50,810 nucleotides of DNA from Fibrobacter sp. UBA4375 (GTDB lineage: Bacteria > Fibrobacterota > Fibrobacteria > Fibrobacterales > Fibrobacteraceae). Shown piece by piece: positions 8,316 through 14,468 of this stretch (positions within the stretch are counted from its first letter, which is position 1; each line of letters opens with the position of its first letter). Location of the stretch: assembly GCA_002391195.1 (NCBI GenBank), contig DGRZ01000107.1, forward strand, positions 1-50,810, in the 5' to 3' direction. The position numbers were made by a program, and so were the translations under genes. Below the pieces are notes generated by a model that ran no database searches, was not told the origin of the DNA, and saw only the letters and a program-made list of their open reading frames with translations.

Positions 8316-9304
8316 TGCCGGCCTGCAAGACTCTTGAATTTTCATCGCCGTCGCTTTCCTATGGTTCTGCGAATGTCTCGGTGCAGATTTTGCCTCGGGA
8401 TTCAAACCGCGCGCCCCGCATTTCCTGGAATGTGGGCGGTAGGCATCTTTACCGCACGGACCAGGTCAAGCTTTTTGAATCGTTGCATTTTGAAGTGTGC
8501 CGGACTACCATTTACAGTGATTGCGGCCTGGACGCAGGTCGCGATGGAGTGTCCGCAGGTCGCGATGGAATGCACGCAGGTCGTAAATGTGCGGCCCTTG
8601 CCACACCTGAACATCTGGCGCCTGTTTTCTTGCTTTGGCCGGATGTTTCCTTTGACGTGAATGTCGAAGGGGTTGATGCCGGTAGGGCGGCTATTGGGGC
8701 GGACGGTAGGGATGTTAATGGGAATGCCGCAAATCCCGTGCCGGAAATCCCCTTGATGGACGGCTCCGCCTTGCCCTTCTTCTTGGCCTTGCGGCGGGAA
8801 GCGGGCGTGCCCAGGGAACTTTCGTTTTACGATGCTCCCGTGTCGAGACAGTGGGATTTGCGCAATGCTCCGGACCAGCCCTCCTATGGCTATGTCCGAA
8901 TCGAACCCGCCGAAACCTTCGAGGTGGAGTACCGCCTGGACCGACCCGATGCAAACGGTTTCGAGTCCAGTGCCGCCCTTTCGGTGTATGGTTCCGAAGA
9001 CCTTTATGGCGTGTTTCAGGCCAGGACTTTTATCCTGGAAAATGAATATGAACAGGCCCGCAGGGCAGGCCTTTTGGCTGGTGCCACGGAAAGTTGCGGC
9101 CTTCTCGTCAAATCTCCCGCGGACAAGTCCCTTTACCGCGTTCCCGAAGAGCCTGCCATGCACAAAATTCTAGATTTGCTGGGCGACTTGAGTTTTGCAT
9201 GCCCTGCATTGCCCAAGATTCGCGTTGAAATTTTGAATGGCGGTCACGCAAGTCACCGTCGGATTCTACAAGAAGTTTTGCCTTATTTGCTCAAGGTGGA
9301 GTGA
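8315..9304 (+). CDS. lpxC: Divergent UDP-3-O-acyl-GlcNAc deacetylase with two insertions
   Basis: 329 residues with the ATG at 8315, chosen because it forms TGATG with the lpxD stop; an upstream in-frame start at 8270 would lie inside lpxD. Zn-dependent deacetylase, the committed step of lipid A synthesis. Motifs match LpxC: TPEHL (E99, Zn ligand H100), PEIPLMDGSALPFF (144-156), ARTFILENE, MHKILDLLGDL (Zn ligands H283, D287) and the catalytic H311 in GGHASH. The overall sequence is very divergent. Two extra segments are visible: about 21 residues at 73-93 from a 21-bp triple repeat, and about 22 Gly/Ala/Asp-rich residues at 120-141 before the PEIP motif. The key spacing differs from Aquifex LpxC by about these lengths. 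It lies between lpxD and hemA. Confidence 0.85.
   Translation: MPACKTLEFSSPSLSYGSANVSVQILPRDSNRAPRISWNVGGRHLYRTDQVKLFESLHFEVCRTTIYSDCGLDAGRDGVSAGRDGMHAGRKCAALATPEHLAPVFLLWPDVSFDVNVEGVDAGRAAIGADGRDVNGNAANPVPEIPLMDGSALPFFLALRREAGVPRELSFYDAPVSRQWDLRNAPDQPSYGYVRIEPAETFEVEYRLDRPDANGFESSAALSVYGSEDLYGVFQARTFILENEYEQARRAGLLAGATESCGLLVKSPADKSLYRVPEEPAMHKILDLLGDLSFACPALPKIRVEILNGGHASHRRILQEVLPYLLKVE
8531..8593 (+). repeat. 21-bp tandem repeat (3 copies) inside lpxC
   Basis: Three consecutive 21-base units, each with GCAGGTCG at its third base, encode (D/S/H)AGR(D/K) heptads in lpxC. The third copy is diverged. The unit is a multiple of three, so copy changes would keep the frame. The segment falls between conserved LpxC blocks, just before the Zn-binding EHL motif, and is absent from typical LpxC proteins. 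Confidence 0.85.
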
Positions 9305-9307
9305 TCA

Positions 9308-10630
9308 GTGCGTAAGATCTACATGGCTGGAATGAACCACAAGGTGGCAGAGATTGCCATCCGTGAAAAATTCTACATCCCCATGGATATCAAGACCCGG
9401 GCGCTGCAAGAATCCCCCTTTGACGAGTTATTGATTCTTGCCACCTGTAACCGCACCGAAATTTACGTGGCAAGCGACAGGCCTCTTTGCGAGAGAGACC
9501 TGGTGCAGTATGTGTGTGGCCTGGTTCACCAAGATTACGGCAGTTACGCATCGTACTTCTACTACAAGGAAGGCGATGACGTAGCTAGGCATGTGATGAA
9601 CGTGTGTGCGGGCCTGGACAGCGTGGCCATGGGCGAAGACCAGATTCTGCACCAGATTGGTCGTGCCTACGAGACGGCTCACCAGCTTCACGGCACGGGA
9701 ATTGTCCTGAACAAGCTCTTTCAAGAGACCATTCACACCACCAAGCGCATCAAGACCGAGACCAATCTGAGCAAGCTGTCTTGCAATATCCCGTTTCTTG
9801 CCATGAAACAGGTGCAAAAGACCTTCGGGGATTTAGAAAACAAGACTGTTTATATCGTGGGCCTTGGGGAGATGGGTTCCCTGATGCTCAAGTATGTGCA
9901 AGAGAATACTACTCACATTTACGCCAGCAGCAAGACCTTTGCCAACGCCCAGAAGTTTGCCGACGTGCTGACTCCGGTGCCTTTCGAGGACCGCTACAAG
10001 GTGCTTTCGGACTGTGACGTGGTTATCCTGTGCAGCGCCTGCCAGGAACCCATTGTGACAAGGGATGAATTCGTTCGTGCTTTAAAAGACGCAGCACCCC
10101 TTTCTTTGTCATCCCCGCGACCTGTGGTGAGCGAAGTCGAACCAAGGCGGGGATCTCCCCTCGCAAAAACGTCGTCATCCGAAAACGAGCCCCAGCGCCT
10201 CGTCATCGACCTAGGCAGCCCCCGCAATGCCGAACCTTCCATCGGCGACTTGCCCAACGTGCAGTATGTGTGCGTGGACGATCTGGAAAAAATCGTTTCC
10301 GAAAATCGCAGGCTCCGCATGGCGGAACTGGACGCCGCCCAAAAGATTTTGCAAGAAGGCCTGGAAGAATTCCTCTCCTGGTTCCGTATGGACGAGGTGG
10401 CGAAGGGCATTCATGTGCTGGCCGATAAGATGGTCAAGACCGCCGGGGAAGAATCCGGAAAATTGCTGGCCTCGCTCCCTAATTTGGATGAAGCCTCCGC
10501 AAAGAAAATCGCCATGATGTACGAGCGGTTCGCCAAGAAGATGGCCAACGATTTCTTGTACAAGGTGAAGGATTCCAACAGCCCCGAAGACGTGAAGGTG
10601 TTCCTGAAATGCCTGGAGGCCAACCTGTGA
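9308..10630 (+). CDS. hemA: Glutamyl-tRNA reductase
   Basis: 440 residues, GTG start three bases after the lpxC stop. Reduces glutamyl-tRNA to glutamate-1-semialdehyde with NADPH, the first step of C5 tetrapyrrole synthesis. The N-terminal catalytic domain carries the nucleophile C47 in LATCNRTEIYV and the conserved GLDSVAMGEDQILHQI. The NADPH domain has VYIVGLGEMG, and the C-terminal part is the long helical dimerisation domain. Between LKDA and LVIDLGSPRN there are about 30 extra residues (roughly 261-293, Ser/Pro/Arg-rich) that coincide with a dispersed palindromic repeat. The frame stays open. The stop overlaps the hemC start (GTGA). Confidence 0.95.
   Translation: MRKIYMAGMNHKVAEIAIREKFYIPMDIKTRALQESPFDELLILATCNRTEIYVASDRPLCERDLVQYVCGLVHQDYGSYASYFYYKEGDDVARHVMNVCAGLDSVAMGEDQILHQIGRAYETAHQLHGTGIVLNKLFQETIHTTKRIKTETNLSKLSCNIPFLAMKQVQKTFGDLENKTVYIVGLGEMGSLMLKYVQENTTHIYASSKTFANAQKFADVLTPVPFEDRYKVLSDCDVVILCSACQEPIVTRDEFVRALKDAAPLSLSSPRPVVSEVEPRRGSPLAKTSSSENEPQRLVIDLGSPRNAEPSIGDLPNVQYVCVDDLEKIVSENRRLRMAELDAAQKILQEGLEEFLSWFRMDEVAKGIHVLADKMVKTAGEESGKLLASLPNLDEASAKKIAMMYERFAKKMANDFLYKVKDSNSPEDVKVFLKCLEANL
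10107..10159 (+). repeat. Palindromic dispersed repeat inserted in frame in hemA
   Basis: A 53-bp element beginning TGTCATCCCCGCG and ending CGGGGATCTCCC. Its arms ATCCCCGC (10111-10118) and GCGGGGAT (10147-10154) are perfectly complementary. A near-identical copy lies in reverse orientation between genes at 24379-24428, and a shorter relative lies at 19883-19932. Here it encodes about 18 residues (SLSSPRPVVSEVEPRRGS) absent from normal HemA. Confidence 0.88.
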
Positions 10631-11637
10631 AAACCATTCGCATAGCCACCCGAAAGAGTGAACTAGCCATGACCCAGACCCGCCTGGTGGCGGACCGCCT
10701 GGTCGCCTGCGCTAAAGCCTTGGGTGAAGACGTGACTTACGAACTGGTCTCCATGACCACCGAAGGGGACCGCCGTCTGGACAAGTCCCTTGCAAGCTTT
10801 GGCGGAAAGGGCGTCTTTATCAAGGAACTGGAAGTGGCACTTTTGGAGGGCCGTGCCGACATCGCCGTCCACAGCCTCAAGGACATGCCCGCCCAGGTGC
10901 TGCCGGAATTCAAGCTTGCCGCTGTGCTGGAGCGGGAAGACCCTCGTGATGCTTTCGTTTCGAAGGGCGGTGCAAAAGGAATCAAGTTTATGGACCTGCC
11001 TGCAGGTGCCCGCGTCGGTACGGGCAGTATCCGCCGGGTGGTTCAGCTGAAGGCTCTCCGGCCAGACCTGGAGTACGTTCCTATCCGCGGGAACATCCAG
11101 ACCCGCCTTGCAAAGCTTGCGGAATTGGACGGTGTGGTCCTTGCGGCCGCAGGCCTCAAGCGAATGGGCCTTGCAGAACAGGTGACGGAATATTTCAGCG
11201 TAGAGCAGGTTTTGCCCGCTTCCGGCCAGGGAATCCTCGCCATAGAGACGCTGTCTGAAATGCGTCATTGCGAGGAACGCTCTCTATCATGTCATCCTGA
11301 GGAGCGTAGCGACGAAGGATCCAGTCCCGAACTTCTTCCCCTTCTCGCTGCCGTCAACCATCCCGAAACCTTCGGCATCGCTCTTGCCGAAATGTCCTTC
11401 TTGAAGGCTCTGAATGCGGGCTGCCAGTTCCCGGTGGCAAGCCACGCCGAAATTCTCAACGGAAATGGCGATGCGGGCCTTTCCGCCGTCTTAAAAATGC
11501 GGGGCATCTACTGGCACGAATCGACCCAGAGACTTCTGCAGGCTTGCATTCAAATGGAAATTCCTGCAACGGCAGGCGACGACTGGTTCAACGCCCAGGG
11601 CGAGGCTCTCGCCAATCAGATTAAAGTCCAACAGTAA
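10627..11637 (+). CDS. hemC: Hydroxymethylbilane synthase (porphobilinogen deaminase)
   Basis: 336 residues, using the GTG at 10627 that overlaps the hemA stop (GTGA). A start at 10609 would run into hemA. Joins four porphobilinogen units into hydroxymethylbilane. Seen: RIATRKSELAMTQT, VHSLKDMPA, the REDPRDAFVS loop, GTGSIRR, and NAGCQFPVASHAE, whose C266 is the dipyrromethane cofactor cysteine. Residues about 212-232 (MRHCEERSL... HPEERSDEGS) are an in-frame insertion from a dispersed repeat, placed between GQGILAIE and the NHPET segment. This explains the +24 shift of the cofactor Cys relative to E. coli. The late heme genes are not in this window. Confidence 0.95.
   Translation: MKTIRIATRKSELAMTQTRLVADRLVACAKALGEDVTYELVSMTTEGDRRLDKSLASFGGKGVFIKELEVALLEGRADIAVHSLKDMPAQVLPEFKLAAVLEREDPRDAFVSKGGAKGIKFMDLPAGARVGTGSIRRVVQLKALRPDLEYVPIRGNIQTRLAKLAELDGVVLAAAGLKRMGLAEQVTEYFSVEQVLPASGQGILAIETLSEMRHCEERSLSCHPEERSDEGSSPELLPLLAAVNHPETFGIALAEMSFLKALNAGCQFPVASHAEILNGNGDAGLSAVLKMRGIYWHESTQRLLQACIQMEIPATAGDDWFNAQGEALANQIKVQQ
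11262..11323 (+). repeat. Composite dispersed repeat inserted in frame in hemC
   Basis: Contains GCGTCATTGCGAGGAACG followed by TGTCATCCTGAGGAGCGTAG and GACGAAGGATCC. The ATCCT/AGGAT arms flank the core. The core is shared with the elements at 32661-32700 and 37930-37973. The translated CEERS...HPEERSDEGS peptide is the familiar product of such repeats when they fall in coding DNA. Confidence 0.88.
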
Positions 11638-11741
11638 GCACTGATATATTAAGAATTCGTTTTTAAAATACAGAATTAATCTTATGAATGTAATTCTGGA
11701 TTCCGAAATCCGAAATCTGAATTATTCAATGTGAGCGCTTG
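11638..11741. repeat. Intergenic DNA with AATTCCG-type repeat
   Basis: 104 bases between convergent hemC and tatD. It contains GGATTCCGAAATCCGAAATCTGAA-like sequence (about 11698-11722), related to the heptamer repeats at 12616-12657, 20245-20276 and 38974-39004. No clear T-tailed terminator hairpin is seen. Confidence 0.5.
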
Positions 11742-12548
11742 CTAAATCCCGTAACAGCGTTTTGTATTTTCGCGACAGCGCTTGTAGATTTCTTCTACAG
11801 GGACTCCCTTGACTTCGGCCAGTTTTTCGGCAATGTAGGGAATGTATCCCGAATGGCATTTTTTCCCGCGGTAGGGAATGGGGGCCATGTAGGGGCTGTC
11901 CGTTTCCAGGAGCATCTGGTCGAGAGGGACTAGGATTGCGGCATCCCGCACATTCTGGGCGTTCTTGAAAGTGACAATTCCCGTAAAGCCCACAAAAAAG
12001 TTGGCATTTTTACTGGCCCCGAGTTCCAGGAGTTGCCCTGCGAATTCCGGTGTTCCCGTAAAGCAGTGAACATGGACATTTTTACCTTTCAGGTTAGCAT
12101 TGCGAAGCACCGCCAGGGCGTCATCGTCTGCTTCCCGCAGGTGGAGTACCAGGGGCTTGCCGCTTTCGATGCCAAGTTGCAAGTGCCGTTCAAACAGCTT
12201 GACCTGTTCTGCCCGATGTTCCAAATCGTAATGGTAGTCTAGCCCGAATTCTCCGCAGGCGACGCACTTGGGGTGCTTCAGGAATTCCATCATTCGGGCT
12301 TCGTCTTCGGCAGTTTCCGTCAGTACATATTCCGGGTGGATTCCGTAGGCGGCATAGACGTTCGGGTGTTTTTCTGAAATTTCCCGTGCATATTCAAAGT
12401 CTGCCGGATCGCAGGCCACATGGATGAACGCTTCGGGCAGGGTGACCTTCGGGTCGGCATCGTGGGGGAGTCGTTCCAGCAGTGAACTTAGGCTTTCGCC
12501 GGAGTGCCGTTCGTAGGAATCAATATGGCAATGGGTGTCGATGAACAT
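11742..12548 (-). CDS. tatD: TatD family metal-dependent hydrolase
   Basis: 268 residues, full length for TatD/YcfH DNases. These are TIM-barrel, two-metal enzymes of the amidohydrolase superfamily, reported as 3'-5' DNases or with D-aminoacyl-tRNA or peptide-related roles. Seen: MFIDTHCHID (first metal His pair), ACGEFGLDYHYD, VLHLREADDDAL, VHCFTG and the family-typical ETDSPYMAPIPYRGK with a metal Asp. The C-terminal EIYKRCRENTKRCYGI matches the EEV...N..R.F ending of the family. The gene is convergent with hemC and likely follows greB in a minus-strand unit. Confidence 0.92.
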   Translation of the reverse strand: MFIDTHCHIDSYERHSGESLSSLLERLPHDADPKVTLPEAFIHVACDPADFEYAREISEKHPNVYAAYGIHPEYVLTETAEDEARMMEFLKHPKCVACGEFGLDYHYDLEHRAEQVKLFERHLQLGIESGKPLVLHLREADDDALAVLRNANLKGKNVHVHCFTGTPEFAGQLLELGASKNANFFVGFTGIVTFKNAQNVRDAAILVPLDQMLLETDSPYMAPIPYRGKKCHSGYIPYIAEKLAEVKGVPVEEIYKRCRENTKRCYGI

Positions 12549-12650
12549 AGCAACTAGTTCGGAATTCGGAGTTCTGAGTTCAGAATTGAAAATAATCGCG
12601 ATGTGGCCGCCTTCCTTATTAATTCCGAATTCCGAAATCTGAATTCGGAA
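12549..12650. repeat. Repeat-rich spacer between tatD and greB
   Basis: Contains TTCGGAATTCGGAGTTCTGAG (about 12559-12579) and the left arm of the large inverted repeat at 12616. No gene is seen. Any ribosome site for tatD is not evident here. Confidence 0.45.
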
Positions 12651-12657
12651 TTAATAA
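12616..12657. repeat. Perfect 16-bp inverted repeat over the greB stop codon
   Basis: TTATTAATTCCGAATT (12616-12631) and its exact reverse complement AATTCGGAATTAATAA (12642-12657) flank a 10-base spacer. The right arm includes the greB stop codon (12651-12653, read on the minus strand). It could end greB transcription, but there is no T tract, and it belongs to the AATTCCG repeat family of this genome. Confidence 0.85.
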
Positions 12658-13118
12658 GTGACTTCCACAATCTCGTAAGTAATCACTCCCTTGGGGGCCT
12701 GCACTTGCACTTGGTCGCCCTGTTTTTTGCCCATCAGGGCTTCGCCGATAGGGGACTTCATGCTGATACGGCCCTGGAGCGGGTCGATTTCTTTTTCCCC
12801 AACGATGCTGTAGGTCCGTTCCCGCTTGGTCTTGATATCTTTCATCTTGATGGTAGCGCCGAACTTGATGGTGCCATCGGTAGGGGCCTGGGTTTCTACC
12901 ACCTGGGCTCCGTCCAGGATGCGGTCCAGTTCCCGCAGGCGGCGGTCGATTTCCCGGACTCGCATGCGGCCGTACGTGTAGGCGGCATTTTCGCTACGGT
13001 CCCCTTCGGCGGCGGCGGCTTGCACCTGGTTAATCATGGCGGGGCGCTCCTCGTACTTGAGGTGTTCCCATTCCGCCTTCAGTTTTTCAAAGCCTTCTTT
13101 TGAGATAAGGTGTTTCAT
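12651..13118 (-). CDS. greB: Transcription elongation factor, GreA/GreB family (GreB-like)
   Basis: 155 residues. Binds the secondary channel of RNA polymerase and stimulates cleavage of backtracked RNA. The N-terminal coiled coil contains EGDRSENAAYTYGRMRVREIDRRLREL. The tyrosine-containing AYTYG...REIDRR pattern is closer to GreB (AYIYGKKRLREIDRR) than to GreA. The acidic tip residues (D, E) are present. The C-terminal FKBP-like domain has YSIVGEKEIDPLQGRISMKSPIGEALMGK, followed by VQAPKGVITYEIVEV. The stop lies within a large inverted repeat. Confidence 0.92.
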   Translation of the reverse strand: MKHLISKEGFEKLKAEWEHLKYEERPAMINQVQAAAAEGDRSENAAYTYGRMRVREIDRRLRELDRILDGAQVVETQAPTDGTIKFGATIKMKDIKTKRERTYSIVGEKEIDPLQGRISMKSPIGEALMGKKQGDQVQVQAPKGVITYEIVEVTY

Positions 13119-13158
13119 CGTGTGTAAATGTAGAAAAAAATTTGTATATATTTCATTT

Positions 13159-13641
13159 ATGCATTCTCGGTTACATCAAGTTCCTTTTTTGATGTTTGTG
13201 GCTCTGTCATTGATTTCTGTGCTTTATTGTGCATGTGATCCTGATGACTTTGGTCATGCTTACGATGTCGCAATCGTGGCTAGGCAGCCTGCTGACGTGG
13301 ATTTTTTGGAACTATGCGTTTCATCTCCTGTGATGGACTCCACCGTTTGTGATACAACCCGGGGCTCCCAATATAGCGAAGCTGATTTTTCTGTGGATTG
13401 GGATAGCTTAAATGTTCCTTCTAATAAGGCGGAATTTACTGCTCATATATCATTCCTGTGCAAAGGAACGAAAATCCCATTACCTCCATACACCATAGAG
13501 GCTAGTGGTCCTGATCAGACTTTTTATTATTTTGGAATTTTTGATGAACGGCATTTTCCTTATAGAAGAGAATTGGTTACGTTCCTTTCGCCTGAAGATA
13601 CGACCTGTGGCAAATTTGTGAACTTTGCCGTGTTTAAGTGA
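13159..13641 (+). CDS. Putative lipoprotein or secreted protein, unknown function
   Basis: 160 residues from the ATG at 13159. The frame is open upstream to 13036, but that part overlaps greB. An N-terminal hydrophobic stretch (9-23) ends in LYCAC, a poor lipobox, so it is secreted and possibly lipid-anchored. The mature part is Asp/Ser-rich with several Cys and no recognised domain. The DNA is clearly more AT-rich than its neighbours, as is the next gene, which suggests lineage-specific or transferred DNA. TATATTTC (13147-13154) just before the start may be a promoter element. It may work with the following outer-membrane-like protein, which starts 11 bases after its stop. Confidence 0.7.
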   Translation: MHSRLHQVPFLMFVALSLISVLYCACDPDDFGHAYDVAIVARQPADVDFLELCVSSPVMDSTVCDTTRGSQYSEADFSVDWDSLNVPSNKAEFTAHISFLCKGTKIPLPPYTIEASGPDQTFYYFGIFDERHFPYRRELVTFLSPEDTTCGKFVNFAVFK

Positions 13642-13652
13642 GGGCGTCGAAA

Positions 13653-14399
13653 ATGAGGCTGGTCCTGTTCCTTGTTTTGTGCCTGATATGGCAAGTTTAT
13701 GCGGAGCCATCGTCAAAGCGAAAACGCCCCCGCAAAAAATACCGCAGCATATCGGCATACATTTATCCTTATTTCGATCTTTCACTTGGAGGCATGACTA
13801 CAAATACGTCCTATAAGAAAAAGTCCGAATACAACTGGTATTTTGACAAAGAAAAAGATGAGATGATTTATGACAAGGACTTGTATTACGATATTGCTTC
13901 GTTTGAGGGAAAGGGGTTCGATGTTGATTTCAAAGGCGGATTGGTTGTGTTTAGGGAATTTCTTCCTGTCACTCTTGCCGCTTTTTTGAATCTTGCAGTG
14001 TTTCAAGTGGATGGTTCGGAAAAATACAAGTACTATTCTCGTGACAAAGAAGAACGCCATCGTGATGAAGCGAGATCCTATACTCAAGCTCTTTTGGGGG
14101 TGATGGTGTATCCCGTTAAATCGGATAATTCGTTATTTCATGGATTGTTTGTTAGTACGGCTTTCGGCATGTCTGTTAAGGATAATAAGTATCATGCGGA
14201 TGGCGTTGCTTATAGTGATGAAGAAAATATTGTCAAGATTGAATTAGGTAATGTTTGGTCTATGTCGGAACACTACTATATGGGGCTTGTAGGGAAAATT
14301 GTTTTGGGATTTTGTGACAATGATGACATTGATTATAAGGATGATGTTTTTCTCAATAGTAAGTCTTTGGGACTAGCCTTAAAAGTTGTGCGGAAATAG
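13653..14399 (+). CDS. Secreted, possibly outer-membrane beta-barrel protein, unknown function
   Basis: 248 residues from the ATG at 13653, preceded by GAGGG eight bases away. A GTG at 13638 overlapping the previous stop is an alternative. The signal peptide is MRLVLFLVLCLIWQVYA. The mature part begins very basic (SSKRKRPRKKYR), then shows alternating beta-strand patterns (ISAYIYPYFDLSLGG, GFDVDFKGGLVVF, LFVSTAFGMSV, YYMGLVGKIVLGF) and ends LGLALKVVRK, which fits a small outer-membrane barrel. It is AT-rich like the preceding gene. The family is not recognised. Confidence 0.7.
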   Translation: MRLVLFLVLCLIWQVYAEPSSKRKRPRKKYRSISAYIYPYFDLSLGGMTTNTSYKKKSEYNWYFDKEKDEMIYDKDLYYDIASFEGKGFDVDFKGGLVVFREFLPVTLAAFLNLAVFQVDGSEKYKYYSRDKEERHRDEARSYTQALLGVMVYPVKSDNSLFHGLFVSTAFGMSVKDNKYHADGVAYSDEENIVKIELGNVWSMSEHYYMGLVGKIVLGFCDNDDIDYKDDVFLNSKSLGLALKVVRK

Positions 14400-14452
14400 G
14401 CTGTTTTGAGGCAGGGGAGTCTGTTAAATCCCTATTGGTGCTGTATTTTTTC

Positions 14453-14460
14453 TATATTTG
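14453..14460 (+). promoter_or_regulatory. Candidate FCB-type -7 element very close to the start codon
   Basis: TATATTTG matches TAnnTTTG and ends eight bases before the ATG at 14469. If it works as in Bacteroidetes, transcription would begin almost at the start codon, giving a leaderless or nearly leaderless mRNA. No Shine-Dalgarno sequence is present there, which agrees with that idea. Confidence 0.35.
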
Positions 14461-14468
14461 CCCCCGCG

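Noticed and set aside
9308..11637. hemA and hemC as pseudogenes because of inserted repeats
   Set aside because: The insertions keep the frame, and all conserved motifs (C47 in HemA, C266 in HemC) follow intact.
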